Part shown: one piece after another, positions 1 to 8,369 of the stretch
Layout: each line of letters begins with the position of its first letter
Position numbering within the stretch: the stretch's first letter is position 1
Source of the DNA: a bacterium
Lineage (GTDB): Bacteria; Vulcanimicrobiota; Vulcanimicrobiia; Vulcanimicrobiales; Vulcanimicrobiaceae
Direction: 5' to 3'
Assembly: GCA_028869385.1 (NCBI GenBank)
Contig: JAGWSR010000010.1
Location: 24,998-88,997, forward strand
Length of the DNA: 64,000 bases
Program-made: the position numbers and the translations under genes
Notes under the pieces: model-generated
Databases searched by the model: none
Seen by the model: the letters and a program-made list of their open reading frames with translations, nothing else
What the model was told of the DNA's origin: nothing

Positions 1-1
1 G

Positions 2-730
2 ATCTCGCTCGTGGACACCCCGCAGCGCAGCGTGCTGCTCGAGACGCAGATCGTCGAACTCACCGAGACCGGGGAGTACGATCTCGGCATCAACTACTCG
101 CCGAACGGCCAACTCGCGACCGCGACGTTCGGCGCGGGCACGGTCGCCGGCGCGCTGACGGGCAACGGCAGACCCTCGAGCAACGTCTCGCTCTCCGCGC
201 AGTTGGATGCGCTGCAGACGAAGGGGCAGGCAAAGATCCTCGCCCAACCGCGCATCCTTGCGATCGACAACCGGATGGCGGCGATTCTCTCGGGTGAGGC
301 GGTGCCGATCTTCACCTCGGTCGTGGTGCCGTCGGGCGGCACGACGATTCTGCAGCAGCAACTGCAGTACATCAACGTGGGCGTAAGCCTCGAGATCCTT
401 CCACGCATCTCGACCGACGGACACGTCACGGCCGACATCTTCTCCGAGGTGTCGAGCATTCTGAGTTACGTGCAGACCGCGCCGCGGATCGCCGTGCGTC
501 AGGAACTGACCGCGGCGACCGTCAAAGACGGACAATCGGTCATCATCGGCGGCCTGCTGCAAGATCAAGAGATCAAGTCGATGAGTAAGATTCCGGGCCT
601 CGGCGACATTCCGATCCTCGGCGAGTTCTTCCGTCAGACCACGAGCACGAGCCAGAAGACGAATCTCTATCTGGTGATCACGCCGCACGTGCTCTCGAAG
701 AGTTACCACGGGGCCGACGCCCCGAAGTAA
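2..730 (+). CDS. Secretin C-terminal region (GspD/PilQ type), 5' end outside window
   Basis: The open frame runs in from the window edge, so only the C-terminal half is present; the GTG at 11 is internal. Visible secretin-family hallmarks are the VLLETQIVEL strand, the repeated Gly/Ser-rich beta segments, the QAKILAQPRILAIDN motif, and the terminal block GGLLQDQ...KIPGLGDIPILGEFF followed by TNLYLVITPHVL. Secretins of this family form the outer-membrane gate for type II secretion or type IV pili, which implies a diderm cell. Which of the two machines it serves cannot be told without the N-domains. The gene ends six bases before the convergent helicase gene, so it closes an operon that lies upstream of the window. 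Confidence 0.9.
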   Translation: MSLVDTPQRSVLLETQIVELTETGEYDLGINYSPNGQLATATFGAGTVAGALTGNGRPSSNVSLSAQLDALQTKGQAKILAQPRILAIDNRMAAILSGEAVPIFTSVVVPSGGTTILQQQLQYINVGVSLEILPRISTDGHVTADIFSEVSSILSYVQTAPRIAVRQELTAATVKDGQSVIIGGLLQDQEIKSMSKIPGLGDIPILGEFFRQTTSTSQKTNLYLVITPHVLSKSYHGADAPK

Positions 731-736
731 TCCCGG

Positions 737-2704
737 TCAGCGCCGTCGACGCCCCGGCGGCGCGCGACGGGTGCGCGGCTTGCCGCGCCGCGCGGGCTCG
801 CCGAACTTCGCGCCCGCCTTCTTGCGCGCGCCGCGCGCGAGCAAGGCTGCATGGATATCGTCGTCGATGCTGTCGCGAATCTGCGCGACGTCGGCCTGAT
901 TGCGATAGACCTCGGGAAAGCGTTGCGCGAGCCAGAGATAGAGCGTCGCGAGGCGCGAGCGATCTTCGTAGGCGAGCAGACGATCGCGCGCGCCACCCTC
1001 GAGCATCAGTTCGGTTCCGTCCACGATGCCTTCGCGCGCGTGCTGCACGCCCCACTGCGCGAGCACCGCGAGACCGGGCCCACGCGTGCTCACCGGCGCG
1101 CGACTGTAGGTACAGCGCACGTCGAGCGGTAGATCGAGAAAGCCGTCGGTGAATTCGAGCGTGTTCGCCACTTCGATCGTATCGGTGAGATCGGCGATCT
1201 TGAGCCCGACGTCTCCCTCGCGCAACACGCGCTCTTGGAAGAACTGCAACAGGCGGCCGACGCGCGCGGTGCCGAGGATCGTCGAGAGGCGTCGCAGATG
1301 CTCGTCGGTCGGGGAGATCCAGATCGGTCCATCGATCGTCGCGACGTCGTGACGCTCGATACTGCGTTTGAGCAGCCCGAGGTGACGCCGATCGAGCGAG
1401 GTTACAAGCCCCTCTTCGTGAATGCCGTAACGTCCAGCACGGCCGGCGATCTGACGGATCTCCTGCGGCGTGAGCACGCGCTCTTCGATGCCGTCGTACT
1501 TTTCGAGCGTCGCGAAGACGATGCGTCGGATCGGCAGGTTGAGCCCGAGTCCGATCGCGTCGGTCGCCACCAGCACGTCGGCCGCGCCGGTACGAAAGCG
1601 CTCGGCCTCGCGCCGACGCACGAGCGGCGAGAGCGAACCGTAAATTGCCGCCGAGGTAAAGCCGCGACGTCCCACTTCACCCTGCAGCTCGACGACCGCG
1701 TTGCGCGAGAATCCGACGAGCGCGTCGCCGCGTCGAAGGTCGGCCAGCCCGATCGGGGGCACGACGCGTAACGGGTTCTTGCGTTCGAAACGCCGCACCT
1801 CGAGCGTGCGTCCGAAGCGTTGCACCAACCGCCGCGCGGCGCGCAAGCCCTCTTCGGATCCGCACATCACCACACGCGCGGCACGCACGGCCGTGATCGC
1901 GAGCGTCCAGGCCCACCCGCGCTGCGCATCGCCGAGCATCTGCGCTTCGTCGATCACCGCGACGTCGTACGCGCGATTGAGTTCCAACATCTCGACCGTC
2001 GCGCTCACGTGCCGCGCGTGCGGGTGGAGATTACGCTCCTCGCCCGTCACGAGCGACGTCGGCGTACCGAGTTCGTTCATGCGCTCGTACACTTCGAGCG
2101 CGAGCAAGCGTAACGGCGCGAGATAGACGCCGCGTTCGGCCTGGCGCAGCACCTCGAGCGCCGCGTGCGTCTTGCCCGAATTCGTCGGACCGACGAAGTA
2201 CTCGAAGGTCCGCTCGTCGGTCGTGTAGCCTTCGAGGTAGAACGCCAGGCCGAGTTCGGCTTCGACGCGGTCGTCGAGACGACGATTTTCGAGCGCCTGA
2301 TACGTTTGCGTGAGCGCACGCCGCGCATCTTCGAGCGCCGTGAAGAACGAACCGCGCTCGAAGACGTGCGCCTGCTCGACGTCGTCGGGAACGCTCAGAA
2401 TCTTCTTGGCCGTATGCTCCATCGTGTGCGCGAAGAGCTCCATCGTGGGATCCACGATGGCGTCGGCCGCGGCGCGCCCCGCCGCTTCGTCGAGCGGCTC
2501 CGGAATCGTGATCGAGACGCCGCCGCGCACGGTCAACGTGCGCGCACCGAGGAGCAGTTCGCGCTCGCACGGCACGGCGACCGTCTCGCGATTCACCCAC
2601 TTCCAGCCGAGCTTCTCGACCCCACGGCGGAGCTTCGCGCGTACGGCCTTCTCGCTCGGCGCGGGCTGCTCGGCGTTCGGTTCGATCGGCTCTTGCGGGT
2701 TCAC
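737..2704 (-). CDS. SUV3-like DExH RNA helicase
   Basis: About 655 aa. Helicase motifs are clear: Walker A GPTNSGKT near residues 172-179, YLAPLRLLALEVYERM, SATVEM, Walker B variant IDEAQML near 251-257, then the second RecA fold with ATDAIGLGLNLP and QIAGRAGRYG. This combination matches SUV3, the ATP-dependent RNA helicase known from mitochondrial and some bacterial RNA-decay complexes. The C-terminal half resembles the SUV3 C-terminal domain and ends in a basic Arg/Pro tail that may bind RNA. I chose the GTG at 2704, because the upstream in-frame ATGs (2794, 3037) would run into or across the divergent secreted-protein gene; ATG 2794 remains possible. Role in RNA turnover is inferred from family. 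Confidence 0.85.
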   Translation of the reverse strand: MNPQEPIEPNAEQPAPSEKAVRAKLRRGVEKLGWKWVNRETVAVPCERELLLGARTLTVRGGVSITIPEPLDEAAGRAAADAIVDPTMELFAHTMEHTAKKILSVPDDVEQAHVFERGSFFTALEDARRALTQTYQALENRRLDDRVEAELGLAFYLEGYTTDERTFEYFVGPTNSGKTHAALEVLRQAERGVYLAPLRLLALEVYERMNELGTPTSLVTGEERNLHPHARHVSATVEMLELNRAYDVAVIDEAQMLGDAQRGWAWTLAITAVRAARVVMCGSEEGLRAARRLVQRFGRTLEVRRFERKNPLRVVPPIGLADLRRGDALVGFSRNAVVELQGEVGRRGFTSAAIYGSLSPLVRRREAERFRTGAADVLVATDAIGLGLNLPIRRIVFATLEKYDGIEERVLTPQEIRQIAGRAGRYGIHEEGLVTSLDRRHLGLLKRSIERHDVATIDGPIWISPTDEHLRRLSTILGTARVGRLLQFFQERVLREGDVGLKIADLTDTIEVANTLEFTDGFLDLPLDVRCTYSRAPVSTRGPGLAVLAQWGVQHAREGIVDGTELMLEGGARDRLLAYEDRSRLATLYLWLAQRFPEVYRNQADVAQIRDSIDDDIHAALLARGARKKAGAKFGEPARRGKPRTRRAPPGRRRR

Positions 2705-2792
2705 GAGGGCGCTATTCGTGCGGCGGCCGTGGGCCCCCTCACGCACGTGCGCGCGCGGAGGCGCACGTGGGATGCGGAGGGAACGAGACGCC

Positions 2793-3380
2793 ATGCTGAC
2801 ACGATTCGGATGCACGCTCGTGCTCGCGTTCGCCATCATCTTTCCGACCGCAAGCGCGCCGGCCGGCGCGCAAATGACGTTCGGCGTGAACCCCGCCTTT
2901 CTCGGCACCTGGTGCGCGGAAGGCGATCCCACGCGGCAAACCTCGATCGCGGCGACGATCACCGGCGTGCAGCTGACGAACGAGCAAGGCTCCACCTCGA
3001 TCGGCGAGCCCTCCGGCCCGACCGGATCGCAGATCACCGCGCTGCAATGGAATCTCGTTCAGGGCACCCTGAGCCCGGATGGGCGACGAATTTCGTGGAG
3101 CAACAATACCTACTGGGCACGCTGCGCGCGGCCCGCGCGCGACACGCTTGACGGCACGTGGTATGCGAGCGGCGATCCGTCGCGCGTCTGTTCGATCCGT
3201 CAGCGCTACGGCGAATTGCGCTTCGAAAACGAAACCGGCATGACCGCCGTCGGGAGCTTCACCGGTCGCCGTTCGTTCACGGCGACGTGGTCGGGCGTGC
3301 CGATCGCCGGCACGGTGCGTGACGACGGCAATCGGATCGATTGGGGCAACGGAACCTACTGGACACGCGTCCCGCAATAG
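2793..3380 (+). CDS. Secreted protein of unknown function, two-repeat
   Basis: 195 aa with a typical signal peptide (basic start MLTRFG, hydrophobic core LVLAFAIIF, cleavage likely after PAGA). A good ribosome binding site (GGAGGG at 2777-2782) fixes the ATG at 2793. The mature part holds two similar halves, each with a pattern like GTW(C/Y)A.GDP, a middle strand stretch, and a closing I.W.NGTYW or ISWSNNTYW. This internal duplication suggests a small beta-sandwich or beta-propeller-like fold with Trp/Asn-rich repeats. I do not recognise a named family. Function unknown; export to periplasm or outside is likely. Confidence 0.8.
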   Translation: MLTRFGCTLVLAFAIIFPTASAPAGAQMTFGVNPAFLGTWCAEGDPTRQTSIAATITGVQLTNEQGSTSIGEPSGPTGSQITALQWNLVQGTLSPDGRRISWSNNTYWARCARPARDTLDGTWYASGDPSRVCSIRQRYGELRFENETGMTAVGSFTGRRSFTATWSGVPIAGTVRDDGNRIDWGNGTYWTRVPQ

Positions 3381-3389
3381 AAGACCCGC

Positions 3390-3992
3390 ATGCGCTTCTC
3401 GACCGAGACCGAACGCCTCGAAGCCTTTAGCGACGGCGTCCTCGCGGTGATCATCACGATCATGGTCTTGGAGATCCGCCCGCCCGGCGCGGTGACCTTC
3501 GCGGCGCTGCACGACGCGCTGCCGAGCATCGCGCTCTACGCGCTGAGCTTCGTCTTCATCGGAATCTATTGGAACAATCACCATCACATGCTGCGCGCGA
3601 GCGAGGGCATCGACGGCGCCGCGATGTGGGCAAATCTCCATCTGCTCTTCTGGCTCTCGCTCGTACCGTTCGCAACCGAATGGCTCGGCAAGAACCCGAC
3701 CGCCGTCGCACCGACGGTCGTGTACGGCGCGGTCTTGCTGATGGATGCGATCGCCTGGACGATCCTGCAACGCACGCTGCTGCGAGTCAACGGCGCCGAT
3801 ACGCCGTTTGCAAAGGCGGTAGCCGTTGACGGGAAAGGCACGGCATCCATCGTGCTCTACGTGCTCGCCGTGGCCATCGCGTTCGTCGCGCCCGCGCTCG
3901 CGGATGCCGTGCTCGTCGCCGTCGCCATCCTGTGGCTCGTGCCGGACCGGCGCTTCGAAGCGATGATCTGGAGATCGAAAAGCCCCGAATAA
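3390..3992 (+). CDS. TMEM175/DUF1211 family membrane protein (potassium channel-like)
   Basis: 200 aa with about six hydrophobic segments. The N-terminal signature RLEAFSDGVLAVIITIMVLEI contains the FSD motif that marks the DUF1211/TMEM175 family, whose bacterial members form tetrameric K+-permeable channels. Further family features are the WNNHHHML stretch at the second/third helix and the LFWLSLVPFATEWLG segment. It starts nine bases after the preceding secreted-protein gene, so the two may be co-transcribed, although the proteins have no obvious common job. No regulatory site is visible. Confidence 0.88.
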   Translation: MRFSTETERLEAFSDGVLAVIITIMVLEIRPPGAVTFAALHDALPSIALYALSFVFIGIYWNNHHHMLRASEGIDGAAMWANLHLLFWLSLVPFATEWLGKNPTAVAPTVVYGAVLLMDAIAWTILQRTLLRVNGADTPFAKAVAVDGKGTASIVLYVLAVAIAFVAPALADAVLVAVAILWLVPDRRFEAMIWRSKSPE

Positions 3993-4079
3993 TCCGAGCC
4001 GAAAGCGCCGGGTTCACCAGATGTTCCCACGAGCTTCCGCAGCCGGGCGCATCCTTGAAGGCGTAAGGAGGCCATTACC

Positions 4080-4796
4080 ATGCGTCTGCCACTTTTCTTG
4101 ACGCTCGTCGCCTCGTCCGTGCTCGCCGCAAGTTGCGGCGGAGGCGGCACGAGCACCCCGCCGACGACGCAGCCGACCACGACGACGACGTCGACGCCGA
4201 CGACCAATCCGAGCTCGACGCCGACGACCAATCCCACCGGCAGCCCGAGCACCAGCCCGAGCGCGAGCCCGAGCGCGAGCCCCAGCGCATCGCCCGCGGC
4301 GTTCACCGGGGGAACGCAGACGATCTCCGTGACCTCGAGCGGCGGGACGTTCACGATCTCGCCGGCCGACAACACCTACTCCGGAACCGTTGCGTGGGGT
4401 GCGAACAACGCGGCGAGTGCGTTCAACTTCACGCTATCGTGGGCCACGCTCGCACAGATTAATGGAACGTTCGCGCCGGGCGCGCTCACGCCGTCCATCG
4501 GCACGGCGCTGCTCTACCTCGACCTCAACAGCGCCGCGACCGTCACATTCACGCAGACGCCGGCGATGACGGTCAACACGACCGGGAGCTTCCCGGGAAC
4601 GGCGTGCGGATTCGCGGTGTACAGTTCGCCGAACGGCAGCAACACGAAGGCGTGGACGAGCATGACCTCGCTCGGCATCTCCGAGGTCGCTCCGTCGGGC
4701 GGCTCGTTCGCGGTTCCGGCGGTGACGCTCATCGCGCCGAATAGCGTGGACTTCACGGCATCGACCGACACCTACATCGCGCTCTACTGCCGCTAA
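4080..4796 (+). CDS. Predicted lipoprotein with Thr/Pro/Ser-rich linker
   Basis: 238 aa. The signal peptide ends in a lipobox (LAAS-C, residues about 17-21), so the mature protein should be lipid-anchored through that Cys. Residues about 24-72 form a low-complexity linker made of TTTTTSTPTTNPSS-like and SASPSASP-like units encoded by short tandem DNA repeats, prone to length change. The remaining 165 aa are rich in Thr, Ser, Gly and Ala and look like an all-beta surface domain with two Cys near the C-terminus. A clear ribosome binding site (AAGGAGG at 4066-4072) precedes the ATG. No named domain recognised. Confidence 0.8.
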   Translation: MRLPLFLTLVASSVLAASCGGGGTSTPPTTQPTTTTTSTPTTNPSSTPTTNPTGSPSTSPSASPSASPSASPAAFTGGTQTISVTSSGGTFTISPADNTYSGTVAWGANNAASAFNFTLSWATLAQINGTFAPGALTPSIGTALLYLDLNSAATVTFTQTPAMTVNTTGSFPGTACGFAVYSSPNGSNTKAWTSMTSLGISEVAPSGGSFAVPAVTLIAPNSVDFTASTDTYIALYCR

Positions 4797-4860
4797 CGTA
4801 ACGCGGCGCGCTTCCGGCGGCAAGCGATTGAATGCCGCCGGAAGCGGGTAGAGCTTAGGC

Positions 4861-5955
4861 ATGCACCTGGGCAGCCTTCAAGCGATCGCGATCGATCTGT
4901 TCGCGATGAATTCTGTATTGCAGCTCTCGCTCGCCGCGTGCACGCTCCTCGTCGGCACCGTCGCCGCGCTCTTGCTCGTGCGCGGACCGTTCGTCACTTG
5001 GCTCGACGCGCGCATCGAAAGCCGCGGCGAGGCGGCGCGACTCGAGCGCGTCGTAGCCGCGCACGCTCGGCCCACGATCGTGCCGCTCCTCGCGGTACTC
5101 GCGCTCTCCGCATCGCTGCGTCTCCTCGATCTTCCCTCACCGCTCGAGCACGTGATCGGCGCGATCGTCGAGACGGCGATCCTCTTCGCGATCGTTCGCA
5201 TCGTCTCGTCGCTGGTCTCCGCCGCTGCGGGGCGCCTGCACGCGCTCGTACCGATCGTGCAGGTGACGATCTGGCTGATCGCTTGCGTGGTCTTGCTCGA
5301 AAACTTCGGGGTGCGTATCTCGACGCTCGTCGCCGGGCTCGGGATCGGCGGCGTCGCCGTCGCACTCGGCGCGCAAGCCGTGCTCAAGGATGCTTTCGCC
5401 TACGTGGCGATCGTCGTGGACCGCCCGTTCGAGATCGGGGATTTCATCTTGTCGGGCACCGTGCTCGGATCAATCGAACAGGTCGGCATCAAAACGACGC
5501 GCATCCGTAGCCTCTCGGGCGAACAGCTCGTCTTAGCGAACGCCACGCTGACCGATCAACTCGTGCATAACTTCAAGCGCATGCACGAACGTCGAGTACA
5601 GTTTCGGTTCGGCGTGATCTACGATACGCCGAACGAAATCCTGCGCGCGATTCCCGGTCGCATTCGCGAGGCGATCGAAACACTGGCCGATACCCGCTTC
5701 GAGCGAGCCCACTTCGTCGAGTTCGGCGCGTCGAGCCTCGATTTCGAAGTCGCCTATTACGTGCTCTCGCCGGACTACGCGCTCTACATGGACATTCAGC
5801 AAGAGATCAACCTGCGTATCAAGGAGATCGTGGTGTCGGCGGGATCGGACTTCGCGTTCCCCTCACTCACGCTCTATCCGAACGGCAACGGCGCGCAATC
5901 GATTCGCGCGTCGGATCAGGGGCTCACGCTCTCCCACGCGCCCGCGCCGACGTAA
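4861..5955 (+). CDS. Small-conductance mechanosensitive channel (MscS family)
   Basis: 364 aa. Four hydrophobic segments precede the pore helix, which carries the family signature AGLGIGGVAVALGAQAVLKD (alternating Gly/Ala faces of TM3), followed by the beta domain start VDRPFEIGDFI and the vestibule region (LANATLTDQLVHNFKRM). MscS channels open on membrane tension and release osmolytes during hypo-osmotic shock. The size is that of an MscS with one or two extra N-terminal helices. The last 40 bases overlap the 3' end of the convergent dabA gene. Confidence 0.92.
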   Translation: MHLGSLQAIAIDLFAMNSVLQLSLAACTLLVGTVAALLLVRGPFVTWLDARIESRGEAARLERVVAAHARPTIVPLLAVLALSASLRLLDLPSPLEHVIGAIVETAILFAIVRIVSSLVSAAAGRLHALVPIVQVTIWLIACVVLLENFGVRISTLVAGLGIGGVAVALGAQAVLKDAFAYVAIVVDRPFEIGDFILSGTVLGSIEQVGIKTTRIRSLSGEQLVLANATLTDQLVHNFKRMHERRVQFRFGVIYDTPNEILRAIPGRIREAIETLADTRFERAHFVEFGASSLDFEVAYYVLSPDYALYMDIQQEINLRIKEIVVSAGSDFAFPSLTLYPNGNGAQSIRASDQGLTLSHAPAPT

Positions 5956-8369
5956 CGATGCGTAACGCCCTCGGGCCCGAGGCGAAAGAGATGAACCCAG
6001 CGATTGTCGAGCAGGTCGCGCACCGCGGCGTGCGCGGAGATCGCACGCGAGAGCGCATCGAGCGGAGCCTCCACGAACGCATTGAGGCGCAGCGGCTCGT
6101 GCACGAATTCCGCGCCGTCGTGCAGCGATTGCATCGGTAGCCCCGTCCGCAGATCTCCCCCGTTGCCTTCGAGCACGCCGAAGGCGCCGACGACGTTGTG
6201 CAGCACCTTGTTTCCGCTGCCGAAGACGCGATTGTTTACGGTGGAGCCGAAGTACTGCAGGTTGATCCAACTCGCGACGACGAGCGGCGCGGTGAGAATC
6301 GCTTCGAGCACGCGTCCGTCGGCATCGTTCGCGCTGTCGTACTCGTGAAGAAACGCGCGCCCCTCCAGGTCGAGTCCGCGCGTTCGAGCGCGCGGCGCGA
6401 CGACGAGCGCGGCATTGCCCGCAAGACCCCATTCCGGGCGCACCTGCGACCAATCGCGCGCACGCTGTGAGAGTTCGCTCGCGGCACGCGCGCCGAGTTT
6501 TGCCGCGCGCTCGGCGCGCGCTGCCGCGCCCGCTTCGCGCAAGGCACGGCGTAGGTCGTCGAGGGTCTCGTCGCTCTCCGCCGTGTCGAAGAGACGCACC
6601 TCGTCGGTCGTGGTATCGTGCAGCGCTGCGACGAAGCGCGTGTAATCGGGAATCGCGATCCCGCGCTCGCGCAATTCGGCACGCACGCCCGGATCGTTGA
6701 GCACCATCGCCGCCACGCGTGCGTTGGCTTCGCCGCTATGCCCGCCGCACGCGCCGCAGTCGAGGCCGGAGGCGTACGGGTTATTCACGCTCCTGCTGCC
6801 GTGACCGACGAAGAGCACGGTCGGCGCGAAGCCGTCGACGAGCGACATGCCGCGAAGCGCCGATTCGGCGAGATCGACGAACGCCGCGGGATCGATCGCC
6901 GGAGCGAGGTGATCGCGAACGGCCGGATCGAGCCCGTCGGATGCCCCATCGCGAACCGGTCGCGTGAGCGCGAGCGCATCGCTCGCGAGTTTGAGTCCCG
7001 AGAGGAGCCCAGCGGTTTCGACGAAGACGAACGACGAGACCGCGGCGCTGCGAAACGCCTTCCACGCCTTGGCGGCGCGGCGACGCAGGCGCCGCAGCGA
7101 GAGCACGCGCTCGTTCTCCTCGGGTGAAGCTCCCGCCACGGCTTCGTGCACCACGTGCGACGGCAGGATCAACGCCGGACACTGCGCACCGCCGCGATGC
7201 TGGCCGATCCGCACGTACTCGATCGGAAAGCCGAAGAACCCGGCAAAGCCGAGCGTCTGCACGTTGGGATCCGCCGCTTCGAGCGCGCGCCGAAAGATCT
7301 CCGACCGGACGTCGATGCAGAACACGGCCTGCACGCGCGGCGCCGACGGCGTCGGTGTCGGCGCGGCTCCGAGGCGCCCGATAAAGCGCCGCGCAAAGGC
7401 TCGTTCGTAGGCTTCGTGCGCGACGATGTCGAGCGCGAGATCCGGATCGCCGCCGAGCCGGTCGTCGCGCGGTTCGAGCGCCGCGCGCTGCATCGCGCGG
7501 TTCCATTCGAGCGCGAACGCGTCGTCGCGGTGCTGCGCGAAGAGCGCGTAGCCGAAGCTCAGGCGAATCGCGAGCAGATCGACGATCGCGTCGTCGCTCT
7601 CGCCCTGCAATTCGCGCTCCCACTGTAGATAGCGCGCGTGCGACGCCCAACCGCCGATGCTCGCGAGCGCTTGATGCAGGTAGTCCGCGAGGGCGCGTTC
7701 GGGAACGCCCTGCGCGTCGGCGATGGCGGCGATCGCGTCGTACGGATCGTCGGGAAGCGCACCCACGATCGCGCGAAAATCGGGAACGCCGTGTACCTCG
7801 GGATTCCGGTCGTAGCGCATCGCCTCGCGCCACGCCGCATAGGGTCGCAGCCCTCGCCACGGCAGGCGCCACGCCGACTGCCCGTCGTCGAAATACGCCG
7901 CGAGAAACTTCGAGATATCGTCCACCATGAAGGCCGTGCCCGAGCGAATGCGATCGCCCGAGGCGAGCGAGTCGAGCACCTCGCTGACCGTCGGTACGCG
8001 CGCCGCGAGCGCACCCGCGTCGGAGCGCTCCTCGTGAAGCGCCGCCCGAACGTCATCGACCGTCGTCGGCGCGTTCCAGCGCCACGAGGCCGCGAGCGCG
8101 AGCGCATCTTCGACGTCGCGCGTCTCGACCGCACCGCTCGCGATCGCCTCGCGGTAGAACGCGCGCGGCATCAGCATCTCGACGCGCGCGACGCGTCGCA
8201 GCAGCGCGCACGTGGCATGAAACGAACGATCGGTGAACCCGAGAAACGGATTGACCGCGACGAAGTGCTTGAGCGGCCAGAGCGGTGCGATGCGCCGCGA
8301 CGCCTCGGCGATCGCCGCTTCGAGTGCGACGCCCCGCCGCGCGTGCGGTTCGCCTGCGTGCACCGCCAT
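5916..8369 (-). CDS. dabA: DabA, inorganic carbon transporter subunit (DUF2309)
   Basis: 817 aa, the usual length of the family. DabA is the beta-carbonic-anhydrase-like, zinc-binding subunit of the DAB pump, which converts CO2 to bicarbonate in the cytoplasm using a cation gradient. Visible family motifs are the N-terminal WPLKHFVAVNPFLG, the central FCIDVRSE (the Cys and Asp correspond to the metal site and its neighbour) and ASGLDCGACGGHSG (second part of the site). The open frame continues far upstream, but the ATG at 8369 sits in a TGATG overlap with the end of dabB, which argues for translational coupling and for this start. The pair would raise internal bicarbonate for carboxylases. 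Confidence 0.93.
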   Translation of the reverse strand: MAVHAGEPHARRGVALEAAIAEASRRIAPLWPLKHFVAVNPFLGFTDRSFHATCALLRRVARVEMLMPRAFYREAIASGAVETRDVEDALALAASWRWNAPTTVDDVRAALHEERSDAGALAARVPTVSEVLDSLASGDRIRSGTAFMVDDISKFLAAYFDDGQSAWRLPWRGLRPYAAWREAMRYDRNPEVHGVPDFRAIVGALPDDPYDAIAAIADAQGVPERALADYLHQALASIGGWASHARYLQWERELQGESDDAIVDLLAIRLSFGYALFAQHRDDAFALEWNRAMQRAALEPRDDRLGGDPDLALDIVAHEAYERAFARRFIGRLGAAPTPTPSAPRVQAVFCIDVRSEIFRRALEAADPNVQTLGFAGFFGFPIEYVRIGQHRGGAQCPALILPSHVVHEAVAGASPEENERVLSLRRLRRRAAKAWKAFRSAAVSSFVFVETAGLLSGLKLASDALALTRPVRDGASDGLDPAVRDHLAPAIDPAAFVDLAESALRGMSLVDGFAPTVLFVGHGSRSVNNPYASGLDCGACGGHSGEANARVAAMVLNDPGVRAELRERGIAIPDYTRFVAALHDTTTDEVRLFDTAESDETLDDLRRALREAGAAARAERAAKLGARAASELSQRARDWSQVRPEWGLAGNAALVVAPRARTRGLDLEGRAFLHEYDSANDADGRVLEAILTAPLVVASWINLQYFGSTVNNRVFGSGNKVLHNVVGAFGVLEGNGGDLRTGLPMQSLHDGAEFVHEPLRLNAFVEAPLDALSRAISAHAAVRDLLDNRWVHLFRLGPEGVTHRYVGAGAWESVSP

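Noticed and set aside
2310..3380. Long form (356 aa) of the secreted protein gene
   Set aside because: The first 160 residues are a shadow of the helicase gene; signal peptide and ribosome binding site fix the start at 2793.
3857..4375. Minus-strand 172-aa frame rich in GLALGLVLG repeats
   Set aside because: It is the antisense reading of the lipoprotein's repetitive linker and of the channel gene end.
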